Assembly: GCA_004554665.1 (NCBI GenBank)
Contig: SFKY01000069.1
Span: 1-13,012 of the forward strand
DNA: 13,012 bases
Direction: 5' to 3'
Source of the DNA: Bacteroidales bacterium
Lineage (GTDB): Bacteria; Bacteroidota; Bacteroidia; Bacteroidales; Bacteroidaceae
Shown here: positions 6,193-12,914 of the stretch, piece after piece
Layout: each line of letters begins with the position of its first letter
Position numbering within the stretch: the first letter of the stretch is position 1
Translations under genes and position numbers: made by a program
The notes under the pieces: model-generated
Databases searched by the model: none
What the model saw: the letters and a program-made list of their open reading frames with translations, nothing else
Told to the model about the DNA's origin: nothing

Positions 6193-8314
6193 GGCGCTGG
6201 CCTTCAGCGTGCTGCTCGTTGCAGTAGCCCCCGTTATGGCACAGAAAGAGTTTACACTGGAAGACTTGAACTATGGCGGCACCAACTATCGCAACATGGT
6301 GCCCCAAAACCAGTATTACACATGGTGGGGAGACCAGTTGGTAAGGCAGGAGATGGAAGACTGCCGCTTGGTGGACCGCAAGACGGGCAAGGAGCGCGTG
6401 CTCTTCACCCTCAAGGACATCAACCAGTGGACGGGCACCAATGTGCACCACCTCTACAACGTGTCGTTCCCCTATGCCACGGAGCCCATCGCTTCGGTGC
6501 GCAGCGGCATGCAGACGATGCTCGTCAACTTCGACACCCATCAGGTGGTGTGGAAGACAACGCTGGAGAAGAGCCAGGCATCCGAATGGAATGCCGCTTC
6601 CAAGGCCACGGCCTATGTCAAGGACCATCAGCTCTATGTCAAGGATGCCGAGGGGCACGTATTCCAGCTCACCACCGACGGTTCGCGCGAGATAGTCTAC
6701 GGACAGAGTGTGCACCGCGATGAATTTGGCATCTCCGGCGGCCTCTTCTGGAGTCCCGACGGCCAGCGGCTCGCCTTTTACCGCATGGACCAGCGCATGG
6801 TCAAGGATTATCCGCAGGTGGATATCTTCCAGCGCATGGCCACCTGTGAGCCCGACAAATATCCGATGGCGGGAGAGACCTCGCACCAGGTGACGGTGGG
6901 AGTCTACGACCTCACCACCCGGAAGACCGTCTATCTGGATGCCGGCGATCCTACAGACCGTTATTTCACCAATATCGCTTGGAGTCCCGACAGCAAGACC
7001 ATCTACATGTTTGAGCTCAACCGCGACCAAAACGACTGCTATCTCACCAGCTATCAGGCACAGACGGGTGCCAAGCTGGGCAACCTCTACCACGAGACCA
7101 GTGACAAGTATGTGGAGCCGCTGCACCCCATCCGCTTCCTGCCGTGGGACAGCAGCCAGTTTGTCATGCAGAGCCAGAGAGATGGTTACAATCATCTCTA
7201 TCTCCTTGATACCCAAGGCCACCAGCTTAGGCAGCTCACTCGGGGCGCATGGGTGGTGGACGAGCTGGTGGGCTTCGACACCAAGCACCGGAGCATCATC
7301 ATCCTCTCCAACGAGGCAAGTCCCATCCAGCGCAATCTGGTACGTGTAGATGTCAAGACAGGCCGCCGCACCCCGTTGGGGTCACAGACGGGCTGGCACG
7401 AGGCGCAGCTCTCGGCGAGCGGGCAGTATGCGGTAGACCGCTATTCGGCTCCCGACGTGCCCCGCAACATCGATTGGGTGGAGACCGGCAAGGGGCAGGC
7501 CACCCGGCTGTTTACCGCTGCCGATCCCTGGCAGGGCTACAAGGTGCCCACCTTCGAGTGTGGCACCATCAAGGCTGCCGACGGCCAGACCGACCTCTAC
7601 TACCGCATGGTGAAGCCGGCCGACTTTGATGCAGGCAAGCGTTATCCCACCGTGGTTTACGTCTACGGCGGCCCCCATGCACACAATGTGGATGCCCGTT
7701 GGCACTACGCATCGCGCCCGTGGGAGACCTACATGGCACAGCAGGGCTACGTCCTCTTCATCCTCGACAACCGCGGCAGCGAGCGCCGTGGCCTCGCCTT
7801 CGAGCAGGCCACCTTCAGGCAGCTCGGCCAGATAGAGATGCAGGACCAGATGCAGGGTGTCAAGTTCCTCCAGTCGCTGCCCTACGTCGATACCAGTCGT
7901 CTGGGCGTACACGGATGGAGCTTTGGAGGCTTTATGACCATCACGCTCATGACCCATTATCCCGACATCTTCAAGGTGGGCGTGGCCGGTGGCCCCGTCA
8001 TAGACTGGAAGTACTACGAGGTGATGTACGGAGAGCGCTATATGGACACCCCGCAGGCCAATCCTGAGGGCTACCAGAAGACCTCGCTGCTCCACAAGGC
8101 CAAAGACCTGAAGGGCAAGCTGCAGGTCATCATAGGCTACAACGACCCCACCTGCGTGCCCCAGCACAGCCTGAGCTTCCTCGCCGAGTGCATCAAGGCC
8201 GGCACACAGCCCGACTTCTTTGTCTATCCCGGCGAGCCCCACAACATGCGCGGCCATCAGAGCGTGCACCTGCACGAGCGCATTACACAGTATTTTGAAG
8301 ACTATCTTAAATAA
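6167..8314 (+). CDS. ptpA: Exported S9B prolyl peptidase, closest to prolyl tripeptidyl peptidase (DPP IV family), 715 aa
   Basis: This serine exopeptidase of the DPP IV family removes short peptides ending in proline from peptide N-termini, probably in the periplasm or at the outer membrane. A signal peptide (about 1-25, ending VMA before QKEF) is followed by a beta-propeller (about 40-440) and an alpha/beta hydrolase domain (about 460-715). The catalytic triad is Ser585 in GWSFGGF, Asp660 in GYNDPT and His692 in PGEPHNM. The Ser-Asp-His spacing of 75 and 32 residues is typical. Glu186 in VHRDEFGI and Glu618 in YYEVMYGERY match, from memory, Glu205 and Glu636 that hold the substrate amino group in the P. 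gingivalis tripeptidyl enzyme. The overall sequence also recalls that enzyme more than dipeptidyl peptidase IV, which has WVYEEEF instead. Tripeptidyl versus dipeptidyl preference is inference. The gene starts within the end of the methyltransferase gene. Confidence 0.88.
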   Translation: MARILRMSRALAFSVLLVAVAPVMAQKEFTLEDLNYGGTNYRNMVPQNQYYTWWGDQLVRQEMEDCRLVDRKTGKERVLFTLKDINQWTGTNVHHLYNVSFPYATEPIASVRSGMQTMLVNFDTHQVVWKTTLEKSQASEWNAASKATAYVKDHQLYVKDAEGHVFQLTTDGSREIVYGQSVHRDEFGISGGLFWSPDGQRLAFYRMDQRMVKDYPQVDIFQRMATCEPDKYPMAGETSHQVTVGVYDLTTRKTVYLDAGDPTDRYFTNIAWSPDSKTIYMFELNRDQNDCYLTSYQAQTGAKLGNLYHETSDKYVEPLHPIRFLPWDSSQFVMQSQRDGYNHLYLLDTQGHQLRQLTRGAWVVDELVGFDTKHRSIIILSNEASPIQRNLVRVDVKTGRRTPLGSQTGWHEAQLSASGQYAVDRYSAPDVPRNIDWVETGKGQATRLFTAADPWQGYKVPTFECGTIKAADGQTDLYYRMVKPADFDAGKRYPTVVYVYGGPHAHNVDARWHYASRPWETYMAQQGYVLFILDNRGSERRGLAFEQATFRQLGQIEMQDQMQGVKFLQSLPYVDTSRLGVHGWSFGGFMTITLMTHYPDIFKVGVAGGPVIDWKYYEVMYGERYMDTPQANPEGYQKTSLLHKAKDLKGKLQVIIGYNDPTCVPQHSLSFLAECIKAGTQPDFFVYPGEPHNMRGHQSVHLHERITQYFEDYLK

Positions 8315-8323
8315 TTACCAGCT

Positions 8324-9592
8324 ATGAAGATTCTATTATTAGGAAGTGGCGGACGCGAGCATGCCCTGGCATGGAAAATCGCCCAGAGCGAGAAGTGCGA
8401 CAGACTGTTTATCGCCCCCGGCAACGCCGGTACCGGTCAAGTGGGTGAGAATGTGGCGATGGGCGTAAACGACTTTGAGCGTATCAAGACCTTCGTAGCC
8501 GACCAAGCCATCGACATGGTGGTGGTGGGCCCCGAAGACCCTCTGGTGCGTGGCATCTACGACGAGCTGCGCGCCGACAGCCGTACCGCCCATGTGCCCG
8601 TGATAGGCCCCTCACGCCAGGGTGCTGTGCTCGAGGGCAGCAAAGACTTTGCCAAGGCCTTCATGAAGCGGCACCACATCCCCACAGCCCGTTACGAGAC
8701 ATTCGACGGCACCACGCTCGACGAGGGCATGCGGTTCCTCGAGACCCTGCAGCCCCCCTATGTGCTCAAGGCCGACGGACTGGCTGCCGGCAAGGGCGTG
8801 CTCATCGTGCCCACGCTCGAAGAGGCTAAGCACGAGCTCAGGGAGATGCTCTCGGGCATGTTTGGCAACGCCTCGGCCAAGGTGGTGATCGAAGAGTACC
8901 TGAGCGGCATCGAGTGCTCCGTCTTTGTACTCACCGACGGCCGCCACTATCAGATACTGCCCGAGGCTAAGGACTACAAGCGCATCGGCGAGCACGATAC
9001 GGGACCCAATACCGGGGGCATGGGCAGCGTCACCCCCGTACCCTTTGCCACCCCCGAGTGGATGGCCAAGGTAGAGGAGCGCATCATCCGTCCCACCGTA
9101 GACGGCCTGGCAGCCGAGGGCATCGACTACAAGGGCTTCATCTTCTTCGGACTCATCAATGTAGACGGAGAGCCGATGGTCATCGAGTACAACTGCCGCA
9201 TGGGCGACCCCGAGACCGAGAGCGTGATGCTGCGCCTCAAGAGCGACATCGTAGACCTCTTCGAGGGAGTGGCCCACGGCGACCTCGACCAGCGCCGGGT
9301 AGTGTTCGACGAGCGCGCTGCCGTCTGCGTCATGCTGGTGAGCGGAGGCTATCCGCAGGAGTATGTCAAGGGCTATCCCATCAGCGGACTGGACCAGGTC
9401 GAGGGGAGCATCGTCTTCCACAGCGGCACAGCCCTCAAGGACGGGCAGGTGGTCACCGCCGGAGGCCGTGTCATCGCCGTCTCCTCCTACGGCAAGGACA
9501 AGGAAGAGGCGCTCCGCAAGAGTTTTGAGCAGGCACAGAAGATAGGTTTCACAGACCGCTACTTCCGCAGAGACATCGGCCAAGACCTCTAA
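8324..9592 (+). CDS. purD: Phosphoribosylamine-glycine ligase (GAR synthetase), 422 aa
   Basis: The enzyme joins phosphoribosylamine and glycine using ATP, the second step of de novo purine synthesis. The N-terminal domain opens with LLLGSGGREHALAWK (4-18) and PGNAG (32-36). The ATP-grasp domain has KADGLAAGKGV at 149-159, DTGPNTGGMG at 225-234 and the metal-binding EYNCRMGDPE at 288-297. The C-terminal domain is intact, and 422 residues is the normal length. It begins 9 bases after the peptidase stop and has no recognisable Shine-Dalgarno sequence, so it probably relies on the preceding transcript and perhaps translational coupling. No other purine gene is in the window. Confidence 0.97.
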   Translation: MKILLLGSGGREHALAWKIAQSEKCDRLFIAPGNAGTGQVGENVAMGVNDFERIKTFVADQAIDMVVVGPEDPLVRGIYDELRADSRTAHVPVIGPSRQGAVLEGSKDFAKAFMKRHHIPTARYETFDGTTLDEGMRFLETLQPPYVLKADGLAAGKGVLIVPTLEEAKHELREMLSGMFGNASAKVVIEEYLSGIECSVFVLTDGRHYQILPEAKDYKRIGEHDTGPNTGGMGSVTPVPFATPEWMAKVEERIIRPTVDGLAAEGIDYKGFIFFGLINVDGEPMVIEYNCRMGDPETESVMLRLKSDIVDLFEGVAHGDLDQRRVVFDERAAVCVMLVSGGYPQEYVKGYPISGLDQVEGSIVFHSGTALKDGQVVTAGGRVIAVSSYGKDKEEALRKSFEQAQKIGFTDRYFRRDIGQDL

Positions 9593-9614
9593 TCAGGCAG
9601 GCAGCATCCCCCCA

Positions 9615-9646
9615 CCTCTCCCCGGCCATGCGGCCAAGGGGTGAGG
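9615..9646. repeat. GC-rich imperfect hairpin between purD and the membrane protein gene
   Basis: GGCC-ATGC-GGCC forms the tip (9624-9635). It is extended by CCCC (9620-9623) with GGGG (9638-9641) past an AA bulge, and by CCTC (9615-9618) with GAGG (9643-9646) past a T-T mismatch. No T-run follows, so complete termination is unlikely. It may be a dispersed repeat, an attenuator or an mRNA-processing site that uncouples purD from the downstream pair. Confidence 0.45.
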
Positions 9647-9665
9647 GGAGCAAACAGACCAAGGT

Positions 9666-10589
9666 ATGAAAAGACTACAACACAGGATAGCAGTAAGCAG
9701 GTATGCGTTGCCCGTCACGGCGCTCTATGCCGTAGCCGTATGCCTGGCGTGCGGACTGTGGCAGCAGCGGCTGTGGCTCCAGCTGGCCGCCCTCGCTGTC
9801 TCCACCTATCTCATGGTGCTGGCCAACAATCGGCATGGCCTCATCCGCATCTATAGCCGCATGGTATCGTGCGCCTATCTCATGCTCTGGATGGCGGCCT
9901 GCTACCTGTTTCCGTCGGCCGGAGCCGGCCTCATGGCCGTGTGTATGGCCGCCTTCCACACCATCCTTTTCCATGCCTATCAGGACAAACAGGCCGTGGG
10001 TACTGTCTATTACGCCTTCTGCTTCATAGGCATCGCCTCCCTCGGTTTCGTGCAAGTGCTGTGGTTGGTGCCCGTGTGGTGGGCACTGCTGGCCACCAAG
10101 GTGCTGGCCCTGAGCAGCCGCACTTTTGCCGCCTCCCTTCTGGGCCTCCTCACCCCCTACTGGCTCGGTGGCTCCTATTACATCTACCGCCACGGGCTGC
10201 AGGCGGCGGCAGACCACTTCGCTGCCCTCGCGCGGTTTGCCCCCCTGTGCCAGATAGGCACCCTCACACTCCCCCAGCTGCTCACGCTGTCGCTCGTGGC
10301 CCTGCTCGGCATGGTGGGCACAGCCCACTTCTTGCGCACCAGCTACCGCGACAAGATCCGCACCCGCATGATCTACGAGTATCTCATGGTGTCAGAGGGA
10401 GCCCAGATCCTGTACATAGTGCTGCAACCACAACTTGCCGACCAGCTGCTGCCCGCCCTCATCGTCACCACGGCACCGCTCATCGGCCACTTTGCCGCCC
10501 TCTCCCAGGGGCGTATGGCCAACATCTCCTTTATCGCCATTGTCGTGCTGCTGGTGTCGATGGCCTGTCTCCACCTCATGCTATGCTGA
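9666..10589 (+). CDS. Unrecognised polytopic membrane protein, 307 aa
   Basis: I do not recognise this protein with confidence. It is very hydrophobic, with about nine to eleven candidate membrane segments. The clearest are around 14-31, 36-53, 66-82, 85-103, 112-152, 155-172, 205-221, 260-278 and 287-305. A short basic N-terminus (MKRLQHR) precedes the first. Polar links include NNRHGLIRIYSR (54-65), which is well placed for a cytoplasmic loop, and RTSYRDKIRTR (224-234). The segment LLGLLTPYWLGGSYYIY (158-174) faintly recalls an uncharacterised Bacteroidetes membrane family (DUF6427), but I would not assign it. No catalytic or transport motif is visible. The start is preceded by AAGG at close range. 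The last 7 bases overlap the yqaA-like gene, so the two are probably translated together and may work together. Confidence 0.75.
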   Translation: MKRLQHRIAVSRYALPVTALYAVAVCLACGLWQQRLWLQLAALAVSTYLMVLANNRHGLIRIYSRMVSCAYLMLWMAACYLFPSAGAGLMAVCMAAFHTILFHAYQDKQAVGTVYYAFCFIGIASLGFVQVLWLVPVWWALLATKVLALSSRTFAASLLGLLTPYWLGGSYYIYRHGLQAAADHFAALARFAPLCQIGTLTLPQLLTLSLVALLGMVGTAHFLRTSYRDKIRTRMIYEYLMVSEGAQILYIVLQPQLADQLLPALIVTTAPLIGHFAALSQGRMANISFIAIVVLLVSMACLHLMLC

Positions 10590-11029
10590 CCTCACTGCTT
10601 ATAGACTACGGCTATTGGGGTATGCTGGTGGCCGCCTTTCTGGCAGGCAGCTTCTTCCCCTTCTCCAGCGAGGCCGTGATGCTGGCTCTGCTGGCAGCCG
10701 GATTGGAGCCGTGGCCGCTGGTGGCCTACGGCACCGCGGGCAATGTGGCCGGCTCCGTCTTCAACTATGCTGTGGGCCGCATGGGCAGGCTCGAGTGGAT
10801 AGAGCGCTACCTGCATGTGGGGCAGCGCGAGCTCGACAGGGCACAGAGGTTCATGGCCGGGCATGGCGCATGGATGGGCTTCTTCGCCTTCCTCCCCCTG
10901 CTGGGCAGCGCCATCACCATCCTGCTGGGCCTCATGCGCGCCAACATCCCCATCTCGCTGGCCAGCATCACCGCCGGCAAGCTCCTCAGATACCTCATCC
11001 TCGTCTATGGAGCAGGAATGATATTCTAA
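10583..11029 (+). CDS. yqaA: YqaA-type small membrane protein (DedA/VTT superfamily), 148 aa
   Basis: The sequence opens with DYGYWGMLVAAFLAGSFFPFSSEAV (8-32), the characteristic YqaA start with the PFSSE re-entrant motif. It continues with the VTT-type GNVAGSVFNYAVGR (53-66) and the C-terminal pair of helices after FLPLLGSAIT (103-112). E. coli YqaA has a similar length, about 142 residues. Members sit in the inner membrane. Relatives in the wider DedA group move lipids such as undecaprenyl phosphate or phosphatidylethanolamine, but the substrate of YqaA itself is not settled. I chose the ATG at 10583 because it opens directly on the conserved region and overlaps the preceding gene by 7 bases. 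The same frame is open far upstream but overlaps the previous gene there. Confidence 0.88.
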   Translation: MLTSLLIDYGYWGMLVAAFLAGSFFPFSSEAVMLALLAAGLEPWPLVAYGTAGNVAGSVFNYAVGRMGRLEWIERYLHVGQRELDRAQRFMAGHGAWMGFFAFLPLLGSAITILLGLMRANIPISLASITAGKLLRYLILVYGAGMIF

Positions 11030-11089
11030 AAGGTAAAACTGTAAAAAGGCATTTTTAAAGGTATAAAGATAAAACAGTAAAAGGGGTAG

Positions 11090-11109
11090 GGATGCACGTT
11101 CGTGCGTCC
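11090..11109. repeat. Short GC-rich hairpin in the yqaA-znuA gap
   Basis: GGATGCACG (11090-11098) pairs with CGTGCGTCC (11101-11109), with one G-T wobble and a tight loop. It lies 61 bases after the yqaA stop in an A-rich stretch. No T-run follows, so it is not a clear terminator. It looks like one of the small palindromic repeats common in Bacteroidetes intergenic DNA. Confidence 0.45.
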
Positions 11110-11147
11110 GCATCTTCCTAAAATGCTGATATTGGATATTGTTTAAG

Positions 11148-11241
11148 GTTCGGCGAAAGCCAATTGTGAAACGAAGTTCGGCGAAGCCAATTATAAATTA
11201 TGAATTATAAATTATGAAACGAAGTTCGGCGAAAGCCAATT
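11148..11241 (+). repeat. Three direct copies of GTTCGGCGAAAGCCAATT, the last inside the znuA-like gene
   Basis: Copies lie at 11148-11165, 11176-11192 (one A missing) and 11224-11241. The last two are each preceded by TGAAACGAA, so the block around the start codon is duplicated. The third copy is translated as the N-terminal residues of the lipoprotein signal peptide. Confidence 0.85.
11189..11216 (+). repeat. Perfect 14-bp tandem duplication ending in the start codon
   Basis: AATTATAAATTATG occurs twice in a row (11189-11202 and 11203-11216). The ATG that ends the second copy is the znuA-like start codon. The ATG ending the first copy opens a five-codon frame (MNYKL) whose TGA overlaps the true ATG as ATGA. 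Confidence 0.85.
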
Positions 11242-12059
11242 ATATAAAGTTATTCCCCCTCCTGCTCCTGCTCACCGCCTGCACCGCCGGCGACGACACC
11301 AACAGGCGACGCATCATGGTGAGCATAGAGCCGCTGCGCTATTTCGCCACACAGATAGCCGGCGACCGCTTCGAAGTAAGCACTATGGTGCCCACCCGGT
11401 CCAATCCCGAAATCTACGAGCCCTCTGCCCAGCAGATAGCTGGCCTCACCCGCTGCGACCTCTACATACAGGTGGGCAAGATAGGATTTGAGCGCGCCTG
11501 GATGAAGCGCATCGAGCAGGCAGCCCCCCACACCATCGTCGTAGACTCGTCGGAGGGCATCGAGCCCTGCCGCACCGCCGCCGGCCACTACGACCCCCAC
11601 ACGTGGATGAGCACCGCCAACGCCATCGCCATCGCCCACAACATCTACCGGGCGCTGGCCGCCATCGACACCAAGGACAGCCTCTACTTCAAGTCCAATC
11701 TCGAGAATCTGGTGAGCCGCATCCGACAGCTCGACACCCGCATCCGCGAGCAGCTCACGCGCGACAAGAGCACCACCTTCCTCATCTACCACCCCTCGCT
11801 CACCTACTATGCCCGCGACTACGGTCTCACCCAGCTGCCTATCGAGGAAGAGGGGCGTGAGCCCTCGGCCGCCGAGCTCGGCCAGACCATCGCCGCGGCA
11901 CGGCAGCAGGGCGTAAGGAGCCTCTTCTTGCAGCGCCAGTTCGACAACCGCAATACCCAGACCGTGGCCCGCGAGACCGGAGCCAAGGTCATACCCATAG
12001 ACCCCCTCTCCTACAAGTGGGAGGAAGAGATGCTGCTCATCGCCAAGCGCCTGCAGTGA
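11214..12059 (+). CDS. znuA: Metal-binding lipoprotein of a zinc/manganese ABC importer (ZnuA/TroA family), 281 aa
   Basis: This is the extracytoplasmic solute-binding component that would hand a divalent metal, probably zinc, to an ABC importer. A lipoprotein signal peptide (KLFPLLLLLTAC) ends at Cys23. The mature two-lobed TroA-type domain has candidate metal ligands at Glu66 (SNPEIYEP), His129 (HYDPHTW), His193 (IYHPSLTYYA) and Asp263 (PIDPL). Most family members have His at the first position (PHxFEP), so the Glu is a variant. The His-rich flexible loop of many ZnuA proteins is missing. The only plausible start is the ATG at 11214, which lies at the edge of a duplicated repeat. No clear Shine-Dalgarno sequence or promoter box is seen. 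The ATPase gene follows after 31 bases. Metal specificity (Zn or Mn) cannot be decided here. Confidence 0.9.
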   Translation: MKRSSAKANYIKLFPLLLLLTACTAGDDTNRRRIMVSIEPLRYFATQIAGDRFEVSTMVPTRSNPEIYEPSAQQIAGLTRCDLYIQVGKIGFERAWMKRIEQAAPHTIVVDSSEGIEPCRTAAGHYDPHTWMSTANAIAIAHNIYRALAAIDTKDSLYFKSNLENLVSRIRQLDTRIREQLTRDKSTTFLIYHPSLTYYARDYGLTQLPIEEEGREPSAAELGQTIAAARQQGVRSLFLQRQFDNRNTQTVARETGAKVIPIDPLSYKWEEEMLLIAKRLQ

Positions 12060-12090
12060 CCACCATCCCCCACACATCTATCCCGAACCC

Positions 12091-12813
12091 ATGCACACCA
12101 CAGACCCTACAGCCCAGCCCCTCTTGAGGCTCAGCGACATCAGCGCCCGCTACGGGCACAAGACCGTGCTCCATCACGTGTCGTTGCAGGTGGCCCCTCA
12201 CGACTATCTCGGCATCATAGGTCCCAACGGCGGCGGCAAGACCACCCTCGTGCGCGTCATCCTCGGGCTGCTCAAGCCCTCTGCCGGCACCATAGCCTAT
12301 TACCGCGAAGGCCGAGAGACCGCCACCATCCCCATGGGCTATCTGCCCCAGTACAGCCAGATAGACCGCCACTTCCCCATCAGCGTGCGCCAAGTGGTGC
12401 GATCAGGGCTCGACACCCCCCGGCAACTGCTCCGCCGCCATAGCGCCGGGCAGCAGCGCCGGGTAGACGACACGCTCCAGCTCATGCAGATAGCCGACCT
12501 CGCGGGCCGCCCCATCGGCACCCTCTCCGGCGGACAGCTGCAGCGCGTGCTGCTCGCCCGCGCCATCGTCTCCCAGCCCCAGCTGCTTATACTCGACGAG
12601 CCCAACACCTACATCGACAAGCGCTTCGAGCACCAGATGTACGACATGCTCGACACCCTCAACCGCCAGTGTGCCATCGTCCTCGTGAGCCACGACATCG
12701 CCGCCGTGCTCGACCGCGCCCGCCACATCGCCTGCGTCAACCACACCCTCCATTACCACGAGGTGGGAGATATGCCGCGCGAACAGCTCGAGCAGCACTT
12801 CCTCAATATCTGA
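12091..12813 (+). CDS. znuC: ATP-binding subunit of a zinc/manganese ABC importer (ZnuC type), 240 aa
   Basis: This cytoplasmic ATPase should power metal uptake with the lipoprotein encoded just upstream. All ABC motifs are present: Walker A GPNGGGKT at 44-51, Q-loop Gln87 in GYLPQYSQID, signature LSGGQLQR at 145-152, Walker B LLILDEP at 165-171 and switch His201 in LVSHD. GYLPQ followed by FPISVRQVV is typical of the ZnuC/MntB group. The D-loop region reads NTYIDK where most relatives have T-x-G-V-D, an unusual but probably functional variant. It starts 31 bases after the lipoprotein stop, so the two share a transcript. No permease gene follows within the remaining 199 bases, where a strong palindrome and smaller hairpins lie. 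Confidence 0.92.
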   Translation: MHTTDPTAQPLLRLSDISARYGHKTVLHHVSLQVAPHDYLGIIGPNGGGKTTLVRVILGLLKPSAGTIAYYREGRETATIPMGYLPQYSQIDRHFPISVRQVVRSGLDTPRQLLRRHSAGQQRRVDDTLQLMQIADLAGRPIGTLSGGQLQRVLLARAIVSQPQLLILDEPNTYIDKRFEHQMYDMLDTLNRQCAIVLVSHDIAAVLDRARHIACVNHTLHYHEVGDMPREQLEQHFLNI

Positions 12814-12874
12814 GGAGGGAGAGGAGACGATTAGACAATCGCGCTCATCGTACCCCATTCTGCCATTTGCCGCA

Positions 12875-12914
12875 GCTAAAGGCCATCATTACGCGCCTAA
12901 TGATGGCCTTTAGC
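12875..12914. repeat. Perfect 17-bp palindromic hairpin after znuC
   Basis: GCTAAAGGCCATCATTA (12875-12891) and its exact reverse complement (12898-12914) enclose the 6-base loop CGCGCC. It lies 61 bases past the znuC stop. There is no T-run after it, so it may be a non-canonical terminator, an mRNA-end protector or a dispersed palindromic repeat. Confidence 0.85.

Noticed and set aside
11148..11241. CRISPR array
   Set aside because: There are only three copies, the spacers differ in length and are internally repetitive, and no cas gene is present.
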